This document shows positions 35,010 to 41,865 of a stretch of 64,000 nt of DNA, piece by piece. The stretch is from NCBI GenBank assembly GCA_963809695.1, contig CAWEKI010000008.1:248001-312000 (forward strand). Reading direction: 5' to 3'. The position numbers were made by a program, and so were the translations under genes. The stretch's first letter is position 1, and each line of letters begins with the position of its first letter. The notes under the pieces are model-generated. The model saw only the letters and a program-made list of their open reading frames with translations. It made no database searches and was not told where the DNA came from. The DNA comes from JAGDMJ01 sp963809695. Its GTDB lineage: Bacteria; Bacteroidota; Ignavibacteria; UBA10030; UBA6906.

Positions 35010-36626
35010 ATGCGTAAAAGGTTTTCGCTCCCGACGCTTGTCGGGCTGATTGCGGTAAGTCTCCTGGCAGGCGCCACACTCAACCACGTGTTTTCCGGCG
35101 ACAACCTGCTGGAGCAGGTGAGAAAGATCACGGATGTCCTCAGTGTGACGGAGAAGTACTATGTGGAGGATGTGGATACACAGAAGCTTACCGAAGCGGC
35201 CATCAACGGTATGCTCGGGCAGCTGGATCCGCATTCTGTGTACATTCCGGCAAGCCAGATGCAGCGCGTTACCGAGGAATTTCAGGGGAGTTTTGAGGGG
35301 ATTGGCATCGAATATCAAGTTCTGAACGACACCCTCCTGGTTGTTTCTCCCATAGTCGGCGGGCCAAGCGAGGCGCTCGGCATCCAGGCAGGAGACAAGA
35401 TCGTCAAGATCAATGATTCCTCGGCTGTGGGTATCACTCAGGAAGGGGTCCAGAAAAAGCTGCGTGGACCCAAGGGGAGCAAGGTCCGCGTAGCTATCGT
35501 CCGCGCCGGGATCAGTTCGCTCTTGGACTTCGACATCATCAGGGACACCGTCCCGATCTATACGGTGGATGCCGCATTCATGGTCGATGATCAGACGGGC
35601 TACGTGACCGTCACCCGATTTGGGGCGAAAACGCATGATGAATTCCTCGAGGCCATGTCCAAGCTGCGCGCCGCCGGAATGAAGAAGCTCGTGCTTGATC
35701 TGCGCGGGAATGCCGGCGGGTATCTGGAGCAGGCGTTCAAGATGGTGGATGAGCTCATGCCGCAGGGAAGGAAGATCGTGTTCACGAAAGGGCGGCGTCC
35801 TGAAGCCAACGACGAATATATTTCCTCGGGAGCGGGGCGGTTTGTGGACCTCACCCTGGTGGTTCTGGTGAACAACGGCTCCGCCTCGGCGAGCGAGATC
35901 GTTGCTGGTGCGGTGCAGGACTGGGACCGGGGCCTGATCGTCGGCGAGACAACGTTTGGCAAAGGGCTCGTGCAGCGCCAATTCGACCTGAAGGACGGTT
36001 CGGCGTTCCGCCTCACGACTGCACGGTATTATACTCCCAGCGGCCGCCTGATCCAGCGTCCGTATGGAGCGGACAAGATGAAATACCAGCTAGAGGCTTT
36101 CGAGCGCACCGAGACCGAGGGGGAGAACATCACCCACTCGGCGGAAAAGGATTCGAGCCGGCCGGTGTTCAAGACCATGGGCGGACGCGTCGTCTATGGA
36201 GGCGGTGGGATCACGCCGGACTATATTGTGAAAGCGGAGCGTCTGAATGAATACACCGTTCAGTTGCGCAGCAAGCTCATCTTCCTGCAATATGCCGAAA
36301 AGTATCTCGACCAGCACGGTACGGAAATTAAAGTCAAGTATGCCAAGGATCCGCGCTCGTTCGTTCGCAACTTCGAGGTGAATGCCGCAATGCTGGACGA
36401 TCTGCTTGCCCTGGCCAAAGAAAAGAAAGTGGAGTTTAATAAGGACCTGTACGAGAAAGACCTTCGGTTTATCAAGGCTTTCACCAAAGCGTATATTGCG
36501 CGCAGCCTGTGGGGAAACGAGGGGTCGTCCCGGGTGATGCTTATGGAAGACGTGCAATTCAAGAAGGCGGAAACCCTCTTCCCGGAGGCCGAAAAGATCT
36601 CAAAGAATCTTACCCAGTTACGATAA
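35010..36626 (+). CDS. C-terminal processing peptidase (S41, CtpA/Prc-type)
   Basis: A 538-residue periplasmic serine protease that trims or degrades proteins from their C-terminus. A signal anchor (about 5-25) is followed by a PDZ domain (about 95-180) and the S41 catalytic domain with NNGSASASEIVAG (Ser293 likely nucleophile) and TTFGKGLVQ (Lys318, the general base); the 25-residue Ser-Lys spacing is as in the family. The C-terminal part (about 380-538) is an added helical region of uncertain role. It starts a unit with the DUF3108 gene 10 bp downstream. Confidence 0.92.
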   Translation: MRKRFSLPTLVGLIAVSLLAGATLNHVFSGDNLLEQVRKITDVLSVTEKYYVEDVDTQKLTEAAINGMLGQLDPHSVYIPASQMQRVTEEFQGSFEGIGIEYQVLNDTLLVVSPIVGGPSEALGIQAGDKIVKINDSSAVGITQEGVQKKLRGPKGSKVRVAIVRAGISSLLDFDIIRDTVPIYTVDAAFMVDDQTGYVTVTRFGAKTHDEFLEAMSKLRAAGMKKLVLDLRGNAGGYLEQAFKMVDELMPQGRKIVFTKGRRPEANDEYISSGAGRFVDLTLVVLVNNGSASASEIVAGAVQDWDRGLIVGETTFGKGLVQRQFDLKDGSAFRLTTARYYTPSGRLIQRPYGADKMKYQLEAFERTETEGENITHSAEKDSSRPVFKTMGGRVVYGGGGITPDYIVKAERLNEYTVQLRSKLIFLQYAEKYLDQHGTEIKVKYAKDPRSFVRNFEVNAAMLDDLLALAKEKKVEFNKDLYEKDLRFIKAFTKAYIARSLWGNEGSSRVMLMEDVQFKKAETLFPEAEKISKNLTQLR

Positions 36627-36636
36627 CGTTCACTCG

Positions 36637-37443
36637 ATGAGGGATTCCAGACGCTTCTGCGTTGTACTCTTCCTGATTGCCGCGATCGTCCCTTGGGCAA
36701 TGCTCTTTGGCCAGGCTCCTCCCCCTTCGCACGTGCTGTCAGAGGGGGAGGAGTTGACCTACAACGTGCGTTACGGTTTCTTCAACTTGGGTAGTGTTCG
36801 GATCCGCACCATCCAGCGTCAGGCATCGGGGTCAACCGTTGCGTATGACTGCAAGGCGCTGATCAATTCGTATCCCAAAGTCCCGTTCGTGGACCTGCAT
36901 GCGACGTACGAGAGCGTCATAGACACGACGATCTACTCCCACCATTTCGTCGGAAAGACGAAGCAGGACGACTGGTGGAGTTTTTCCCGTTATTCGTTCG
37001 ACTCTCCCAACCGGCGCGTCATCATTGAAAACGGGCAGCAAGACACGCTCATCACCACGCGCGACACCGTCAGCGTCGAGGGGGTGTACCAGGATGGTCT
37101 CTCCCTTTTCTTTTTTGCCCGGGATCGGCTGTTTGCCGGCAAGTCGATCGACATTCCGTGTGTGGTGACCGAGAAAAAGGTTACCACGCACATCAATTTT
37201 GACGGCAGACGGGACAAGGTGGAGATCGATGCCGTGGATTATCCGGTGGACGTCGTGGGCTTTGACGGATCTGCAGACTTTGTGGGGATCTTCGGGCTTA
37301 CCGGCGACTTCGACGGCTGGTTCAGCAACGATGAGGCGCGTGTACCCATCCTGGCGAAGATGAAGGTGATCATCGGGAGCGTCACCATCGAGCTTATGCA
37401 ATGGAAGCGTCCCGGATGGAATCCGCCGCGGGCGAAAGATTGA
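36637..37443 (+). CDS. DUF3108 periplasmic protein
   Basis: A 268-residue exported protein: signal peptide about 1-27, then a DUF3108-type beta-sandwich (EGEELTYNVRYGFFNLGSVRI, and YQDGLSLFFFARDRL in the middle). The family is common in FCB and Proteobacteria and is thought to sit at the cell envelope, but no activity is established. It is 10 bp after the Ctp protease gene and 10 bp before the carbonic-anhydrase-like gene, in the same apparent transcript. Confidence 0.75.
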   Translation: MRDSRRFCVVLFLIAAIVPWAMLFGQAPPPSHVLSEGEELTYNVRYGFFNLGSVRIRTIQRQASGSTVAYDCKALINSYPKVPFVDLHATYESVIDTTIYSHHFVGKTKQDDWWSFSRYSFDSPNRRVIIENGQQDTLITTRDTVSVEGVYQDGLSLFFFARDRLFAGKSIDIPCVVTEKKVTTHINFDGRRDKVEIDAVDYPVDVVGFDGSADFVGIFGLTGDFDGWFSNDEARVPILAKMKVIIGSVTIELMQWKRPGWNPPRAKD

Positions 37444-37453
37444 GCCCGAGCCG

Positions 37454-37918
37454 ATGAGACTCATCGAACACCATGGCGTGCATCCAGAGGTCCCTCCGTC
37501 CGCGTTTGTGGCCGAAGGGGCCTGCCTGATTGGCCAAGTGACGCTGGGACGGGACTCCAGTGTCTGGTTCAACGCGGTGCTTCGCGGTGACATCAACGGC
37601 ATCCGCATCGGCGACCGATCCAACGTTCAGGCTGTGATTCACGGCTGTGAGCTTTGTGATGGTTCACTGATCGGCATGGGTGCCGTCGTGTTGGACGGCG
37701 CCAGGGTCGGTCCGCAGGTGCTGGTTGCCGCCGGAAGTGTCGTGCTGGAGAAGAGTACTATTCCCGAAGGCATGCTGGCGGCCGGCGTTCCGGCACGCAT
37801 TATCCGTCCTCTTACCGGGCAGGAACGAACTTCCCTGCTCGGGTCTGCCCAGCACTACGTCGAGTATGCACGCAGCTATCAACGCCAGTCCACTCCGGGA
37901 GATCCCTCATGCGCGTGA
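37454..37918 (+). CDS. Gamma-carbonic-anhydrase-like protein with internal deletion
   Basis: A 154-residue left-handed beta-helix protein of the gamma-CA/YrdA/PaaY family. The start (AFVAEGACLIGQVTLGRDSSVW) and end (LIGMGAVVLDGARVG, GVPARIIR) are normal, but the middle jumps from RIGDRSNVQ straight to AVIHGCELCDG. Family members have about 25-30 more residues there, including an earlier metal-binding His and the GH of VGHxAxxHGC, so two of the three metal-ligand histidines appear missing. The frame is open, so it may be a genuine shortened protein or an in-frame-deleted gene. It overlaps the MBL gene by 10 bp. Confidence 0.75.
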   Translation: MRLIEHHGVHPEVPPSAFVAEGACLIGQVTLGRDSSVWFNAVLRGDINGIRIGDRSNVQAVIHGCELCDGSLIGMGAVVLDGARVGPQVLVAAGSVVLEKSTIPEGMLAAGVPARIIRPLTGQERTSLLGSAQHYVEYARSYQRQSTPGDPSCA

Positions 37919-38805
37919 AATTCTGGGGAACACGCGGGTCGCTTCCCACCCCCGGGAAGCAAACTGTTCGTTACGGTGGAAATACCCCGTGCGTGGAAGT
38001 ACGCCTGCCGCATGACGAGCTGGTGATCTTTGACGCGGGAACGGGCATCCGCGGGCTGGGCGATGCGCTGATGACACGGGGAGAATCTGTCAAAGCCTTC
38101 CTGGCGATCACGCATCCGCACTGGGATCACATTCAGGGCTTCCCGTTCTTCAAGCCGGTGTTCATCTCAGGGAATGAGTTTACCATTATCGGAGCTGAGT
38201 CAAAAGGGGTGACGCTGCGGCAGATGATCGCGTCGCAGATGGACAAGGCGTATTTCCCCGTGCAGCTGAACGAGTTGAAGGCGAAGATCAACTTCCACCC
38301 GGTCAAAGAGGAAACGATCCGCGTCTTCAATGCCGGCCTGTCATCGATCTACGTGAATCACCCGGCATTTGCCCTCGGATACCGGTTGTCGATCGCAGGG
38401 CGGTCCGTAGTCTACATCAGCGACAATGAACCCTTCGACCGCGAGGTGGCGAAGTCGCTGCGAAACGTGGACAAGAATGTGGTGGCGCGATATCTTGAAG
38501 TCCGCGGCGATCCGAACCAGAGGATCTTTGATTTTGCCCGGGGCGCTGACGTCCTGATTCATGATACGACATACACGCCGGAAGAATATGTGAACCATGT
38601 CGGCTGGGGGCACTCTCACTACTTGTTCTCGCTCAAGATTGCGGATGAAGCAGGGGTAAAACAGCTGGTCCTGTTCCACCACGACCAGACGCACGATGAT
38701 GAGAAGGTTGATGAAATCGTGCAGAAGTGCAGGAAGGAGATCAAGACCCGCGGTTACAGATTTGAGTGCATTGCCGCTGCAGAGGGACTTGAGCTTCAGT
38801 GGTGA
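37909..38805 (+). CDS. MBL-fold metal-dependent hydrolase
   Basis: A 298-residue metallo-beta-lactamase-fold protein with the metal signature THPHWDHIQGFP (His69, His71, Asp73, His74), a further metal Asp in LIHDTTYT and terminal His residues in VLFHHDQTHDD. Its opening KFWGTRGSLPTPG is typical of a group near PhnP/RNase Z-like hydrolases that is widespread but functionally undefined. All metal ligands are intact. It is the last gene before the IS. Confidence 0.84.
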   Translation: MRVKFWGTRGSLPTPGKQTVRYGGNTPCVEVRLPHDELVIFDAGTGIRGLGDALMTRGESVKAFLAITHPHWDHIQGFPFFKPVFISGNEFTIIGAESKGVTLRQMIASQMDKAYFPVQLNELKAKINFHPVKEETIRVFNAGLSSIYVNHPAFALGYRLSIAGRSVVYISDNEPFDREVAKSLRNVDKNVVARYLEVRGDPNQRIFDFARGADVLIHDTTYTPEEYVNHVGWGHSHYLFSLKIADEAGVKQLVLFHHDQTHDDEKVDEIVQKCRKEIKTRGYRFECIAAAEGLELQW

Positions 38806-38810
38806 CTCCG

Positions 38811-40163
38811 GGCTGTTTTGCTTTGAAGTCCTTATCTCTGATGGAGTTGGTGAAGTTCTCCTCTGACACCAGAGCATAGGGCTTTGCATGGGAAAAAAAT
38901 CATCTCTGTCGTTGTCCCCGTTGTCAGGCCTCCCGCATCAAGTGCAACGGTCACCGGGTGATCCGAGAGCTTGACGTTGGTCGAGAACGGTTGCTCAAGG
39001 TTCAGAGGTTTCAGTGCACCCGCTGTGGGACGAGCTTTACTTCCCGGGGTGCTGGGCGGCGCCATCCGTGGTACAGTTCGGCGTTTGGCTGCGAGGTCAC
39101 CCGGCGCCACATCGAGGGGGACAGCTACCGGGTGATCGGGCGGATGATTTACCGCGAGACGTTGCGCAAGATTGCTGCGACCCGTCTGCAGGCGATAGTG
39201 GCCGCAGTTGCTGAACGGTGTAGAAGCCCCTGGGAGATGAGTGAGGAACTGAAGCCGCCGAAGTGGCGGGGGATCCTGGCCGTAGACGAGAAGAAGATCC
39301 CGGTAAGCCATGGGGGTGAGCTCTGGTGCTACGAGGCGATCGATCTCTCTGGCGATGTGGTCCACTGGCGGGACGTCGCCGAGTGCTCGGTCACGGAGGC
39401 GATCGCCTTCCTGGAGGAGGTCAAGGCGTTAGGTTACAAGTGCGTTGCGATCACCAGCGATCTGGACACGGTCTTGACGCTGGCCATCGAGGCGGTCTAT
39501 CCCAAAATTCCGCACCAGTACTGCATAAAACACGCCCTGGCGATCCTGGAGAAGATCTTGGGCTACCACCTGAGCGAACGCCGGAGGCGACAGCAGCGGG
39601 GCCAACTGCGCACGAGCTTCGAACGGCTGCCCTTGAAGAAAGGTCTCTACCTCGTGCGCGCCAGCAAGCAGTTTGTGGAGCAGTGGCGCGAGAGCCGAGG
39701 CGGGTCGAAGAAGGCGCGCGAGATCGCCGCCCTGCGCGAGCTGTGCCAGCAAATTCTCACCGCCCCAACGCAAGTGATCGCCCTCGACATGCTCCGCACG
39801 CTGCGGCATCGGCACTCGAGTGAGACCGTGCGCAAGTGGAAGGCGATCGCGTTTCTGGAGCGGCACTGGATGCGTCTGATGGCTCACCACCACACAAGCG
39901 GACTGCCGCGGACCAACAACATGGCCGAGACGTTCAACAAGCAACTCATGCGCCGGCTCAAGACCCTCGAGCACTTCGGCCACCGCACGACGGCCGTCAA
40001 CTACATGAAGCTCTTGGTCGCATACTTCAGGCTCAAGCCCTATACCGATTGCCGCAAAGGACGCAAGCATCTCAACGGCAAGAGTCGCCTTCAGGCCGCC
40101 GGCGTCAAACTCGCTCCGCAAGACTGGCTCAAGGCATGTCTCAAAATCTAAGGAAAATCAGCA
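38811..40163 (+). mobile_element. Insertion sequence with one transposase; ends tentative
   Basis: An IS sits between the MBL gene and the leader at 40.2 kb. Candidate imperfect ends are GGCTGTTTTGCTTTGAAG at 38811-38828 and the complement of CTAAGGAAAATCAGC at about 40149-40163. They match only partly and no target duplication was found, so the boundaries are uncertain. The transposase fills the body. It probably inserted just upstream of the promoter at 40198. Confidence 0.45.
38888..40151 (+). CDS. DDE-type transposase, frameshifted (or slippage-dependent) at an A7 run
   Basis: The main frame runs from about 38889 (first start GTG 38958) to 40151, 397 residues from that GTG. Upstream in the same frame it encodes CRCPRC and IKCNGHRVIREL, completing a two-pair zinc ribbon with FQCTRCG, but has no start codon. 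The ATG at 38888 lies in a different frame; dropping one A of the A7 run (38893-38899) joins it as MGKNHLCRCPRC. The body has DDE-like acidic residues in LAVDEKK, ITSDLD and NNMAETFNK plus HQYCIKHAL. The IS family is not assigned. It is either inactive or translated after transcriptional slippage. Confidence 0.75.
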
Positions 40164-40197
40164 ACCGCAGGACGACACGCTTTCCGGGCCGGCTCGC

Positions 40198-40226
40198 TTG
40201 ACAATCACTCAATTGCTGGCTATATT
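40198..40226 (+). promoter_or_regulatory. Near-consensus promoter driving the 40.5-45.2 kb operon
   Basis: TTGACA (40198-40203), 17 bp, TATATT (40221-40226), identical in both boxes to the promoter at 13744. The predicted start near 40233 yields a leader of about 250 nt before the ATG at 40486. Confidence 0.7.
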
Positions 40227-40235
40227 GCCCCCGCG

Positions 40236-40442
40236 TGCCATATCGACGTTCTCTGGCTCTTCTTCACATTGCCCGGATCACGTCGAAATGGCACTGTTCC
40301 CTTGCCATTCAAGAGTCCAGGAGACACCAGATATATTGAACCAGTTGCCATTCCAATGGGCGCAGGCTACGCAGGGAAAAGAGTGCCACTCCAATTTCTT
40401 CAGCACCGCTCAGAACACTGACGGAAGAAATTGAAGTGGCAC
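40236..40442 (+). repeat. Six-copy TGCCAYTYCAA motif array in a 5' leader
   Basis: Copies on the plus strand begin at 40236 (TGCCATATCGA), 40303 (TGCCATTCAAG), 40346 (TGCCATTCCAA) and 40384 (TGCCACTCCAA); copies on the minus strand lie at 40283-40293 (TGCCATTTCGA) and 40431-40441 (TGCCACTTCAA). Facing copies create hairpins 40236/40293 and 40384/40441. The dense spacing directly after a promoter suggests an operator set or structured RNA; the protein or ligand is unknown. Confidence 0.55.
40383..40442 (+). promoter_or_regulatory. 19-bp hairpin in the leader
   Basis: GTGCCACTCCAATTTCTTC (40383-40401) pairs with 40424-40442 at 18 of 19 positions around a 22-nt loop, ending 43 nt before the ATG at 40486. 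No T run follows, so it is not an intrinsic terminator; it could block or expose the ribosome site, serve as a protein target, or be a DNA palindrome. Confidence 0.6.
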
Positions 40443-40485
40443 TGGTTTGTCGTATTATTCGATGCCAAGTTTTTCCGAGGGGACT

Positions 40486-40977
40486 ATGCCATTTGCATTC
40501 AAGGCTTCCGACATAAAAAAGCTGGAGAAGCTGTTCGGGACGGCGGCGAAACTAAAGGGTTCGAACTACCGGTTTGAGATTGGTGCCGCGGATCCGCGGC
40601 GGAAGCTGGCGCTGGAAATCTACACACAGATTCCGATCGGGAAGCAGAGAGGCAACCTCATTTCGGTCTACACGCAGAGCGCGCATCTCCAGCTGCATTT
40701 TTGTTCAGGCTATGTCGTCAGCGAAGTCCTGGGGGAAGCGACATTCGTGGGGGAGCAGGGTGGAAAGCTCTCGGGACTGATCATCGAAAAGGACGGAGGA
40801 TGCTCCCTCTATGCGAACGTCGACCGGTCGCTGGTCTCGGGAGACTTCACGCAGCTCGGTCCTGAGGTGATGCTTTCCGGCATTGCACTTTCATTGACCG
40901 ATACCATTCTCGAGTCAACCGAAGATGCAGCGAGGGTCGAAACGGTGACGCCCCGCAAGGCGCGCGCCCGCCGATGA
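40486..40977 (+). CDS. Hypothetical protein heading the ybeY-smg-topA operon
   Basis: A 163-residue soluble protein, preceded by CGAGGGGACT. It has no signal peptide and no membrane segment. Predicted mixed alpha/beta with motifs FKASDIKKLEKLFG at the start, GNLISVYTQSAHLQLHFC in the middle and a basic end (RKARARR). I do not recognise a family. Overlap with ybeY (ATGATGA) and the controlled leader suggest a role linked to RNA or topology functions downstream, but that is contextual only. An in-frame GTG-like upstream extension to 40447 lies inside the hairpin flank and is less likely. Confidence 0.6.
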   Translation: MPFAFKASDIKKLEKLFGTAAKLKGSNYRFEIGAADPRRKLALEIYTQIPIGKQRGNLISVYTQSAHLQLHFCSGYVVSEVLGEATFVGEQGGKLSGLIIEKDGGCSLYANVDRSLVSGDFTQLGPEVMLSGIALSLTDTILESTEDAARVETVTPRKARARR

Positions 40978-41426
40978 TGATCGACATTGTTAATGCGCAT
41001 CCCAGGTACCGGGTGCGCCGTGCCCCGGCGATCCGTTGCGTCCGGGGGGTTGTCAACAGTGCCCGGCGGTCGCGAGGCGCGATCACGGTGGTGTTATGCG
41101 ATGACAGGACGAGCCGGAGGTTGAACCGCCGATATTTGGCCCATGACCGCCCGACGGATGTCATCGCCTTTCCCCTCGGCGAGGGATCGAACCTCGAGGG
41201 GGAAATCTATGTTAATCTTGATAGAGCCCGGCGTCAGGCTCGGGCATACAACGTCACGGCGGCAAACGAAACTGCGCGCCTGATTATACACGGAACCCTG
41301 CATCTTTTGGGGTATGACGACCGTACGCGGGCAAAAGCCAGGCGCATGAAGGCTCGCGAAGACCTTCTGGTCAGTCACCTGGCTGGAATGGTGAAAAAGG
41401 AGAGGGATGAAAGAAAAAGTCGTTGA
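40974..41426 (+). CDS. ybeY: rRNA maturation endoribonuclease YbeY
   Basis: YbeY is a zinc-dependent RNase involved in 16S rRNA 3' maturation and ribosome quality control. The 150-residue protein has DRPTDVIAFPL and the metal motif HGTLHLLGYDD, with His106 and His110; the third ligand position is Asp116 where most have His. A similar D occurs in Bacteroidota relatives such as HGxLHLxGYxD (from memory), so activity is plausible. It overlaps the hypothetical gene by 4 bp and smg by 20 bp. Confidence 0.9.
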   Translation: MMIDIVNAHPRYRVRRAPAIRCVRGVVNSARRSRGAITVVLCDDRTSRRLNRRYLAHDRPTDVIAFPLGEGSNLEGEIYVNLDRARRQARAYNVTAANETARLIIHGTLHLLGYDDRTRAKARRMKAREDLLVSHLAGMVKKERDERKSR

Positions 41427-41865
41427 GATTCTGATCTTCATCATGTCGGAGATCCAGGAGAACAAGCGGCTTAGCGAAATCGATCTGAACGATCTGCGGA
41501 ACAAGGGGTATACGCAATCTGAGATCAGCGCCGCGTTCAGCTGGATCTATGACCATATGCACGTGTCACAAACCGGAGCTTCTCAGCGGATTGCTCCTGC
41601 GCTCGGCTCCCGGAGAATTCTTCATGATGCAGAAAAACTGATGCTCTCGCGCGAAAGCCAGGGCTACCTCATTCAATTGCGGGAGCTCGGCCTGCTCAAT
41701 GATACCGATCTTGAGAGCGTCATTGAACGCGTCATGGTCGCCGGGTATGAGAAGTTGACCGTAGCGGAGCTGCAGGAAATCGTTGCGTCGGTGCTCTTCT
41801 CCCGGGATAGCGGGGATGACGCGTCACGCCGCACAATGCTGAACAGTGGGGACACGATACACTAA
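41407..41865 (+). CDS. Smg/DUF494 family protein
   Basis: A 152-residue helical protein of the Smg (DUF494) family, with the characteristic start MKEKVVEILIFIMSEI and the segment LNDLRNKGYTQSEISAAFSWIYD. The gene often neighbours topA and dprA in Proteobacteria; here it overlaps ybeY by 20 bp and topA by 1 bp (TAATG). No biochemical role is established. Confidence 0.85.
   Translation: MKEKVVEILIFIMSEIQENKRLSEIDLNDLRNKGYTQSEISAAFSWIYDHMHVSQTGASQRIAPALGSRRILHDAEKLMLSRESQGYLIQLRELGLLNDTDLESVIERVMVAGYEKLTVAELQEIVASVLFSRDSGDDASRRTMLNSGDTIH

Larger units (their letters stand above)
40152..40485 (+). other. Long leader region with promoter, motif array and hairpin
   Basis: These 334 bases hold no gene. 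They contain a promoter (40198-40226), six copies of an 11-bp motif (40236-40442) and a long hairpin (40383-40442) ahead of the gene at 40486. No homology to a known riboswitch is recognised. Confidence 0.6.

Noticed and set aside
40436..40460. Sigma-54 type -24/-12 promoter (TGGCAC) after the hairpin
   Set aside because: The GC at the correct 10-nt distance is missing in all TGGCAC copies here.
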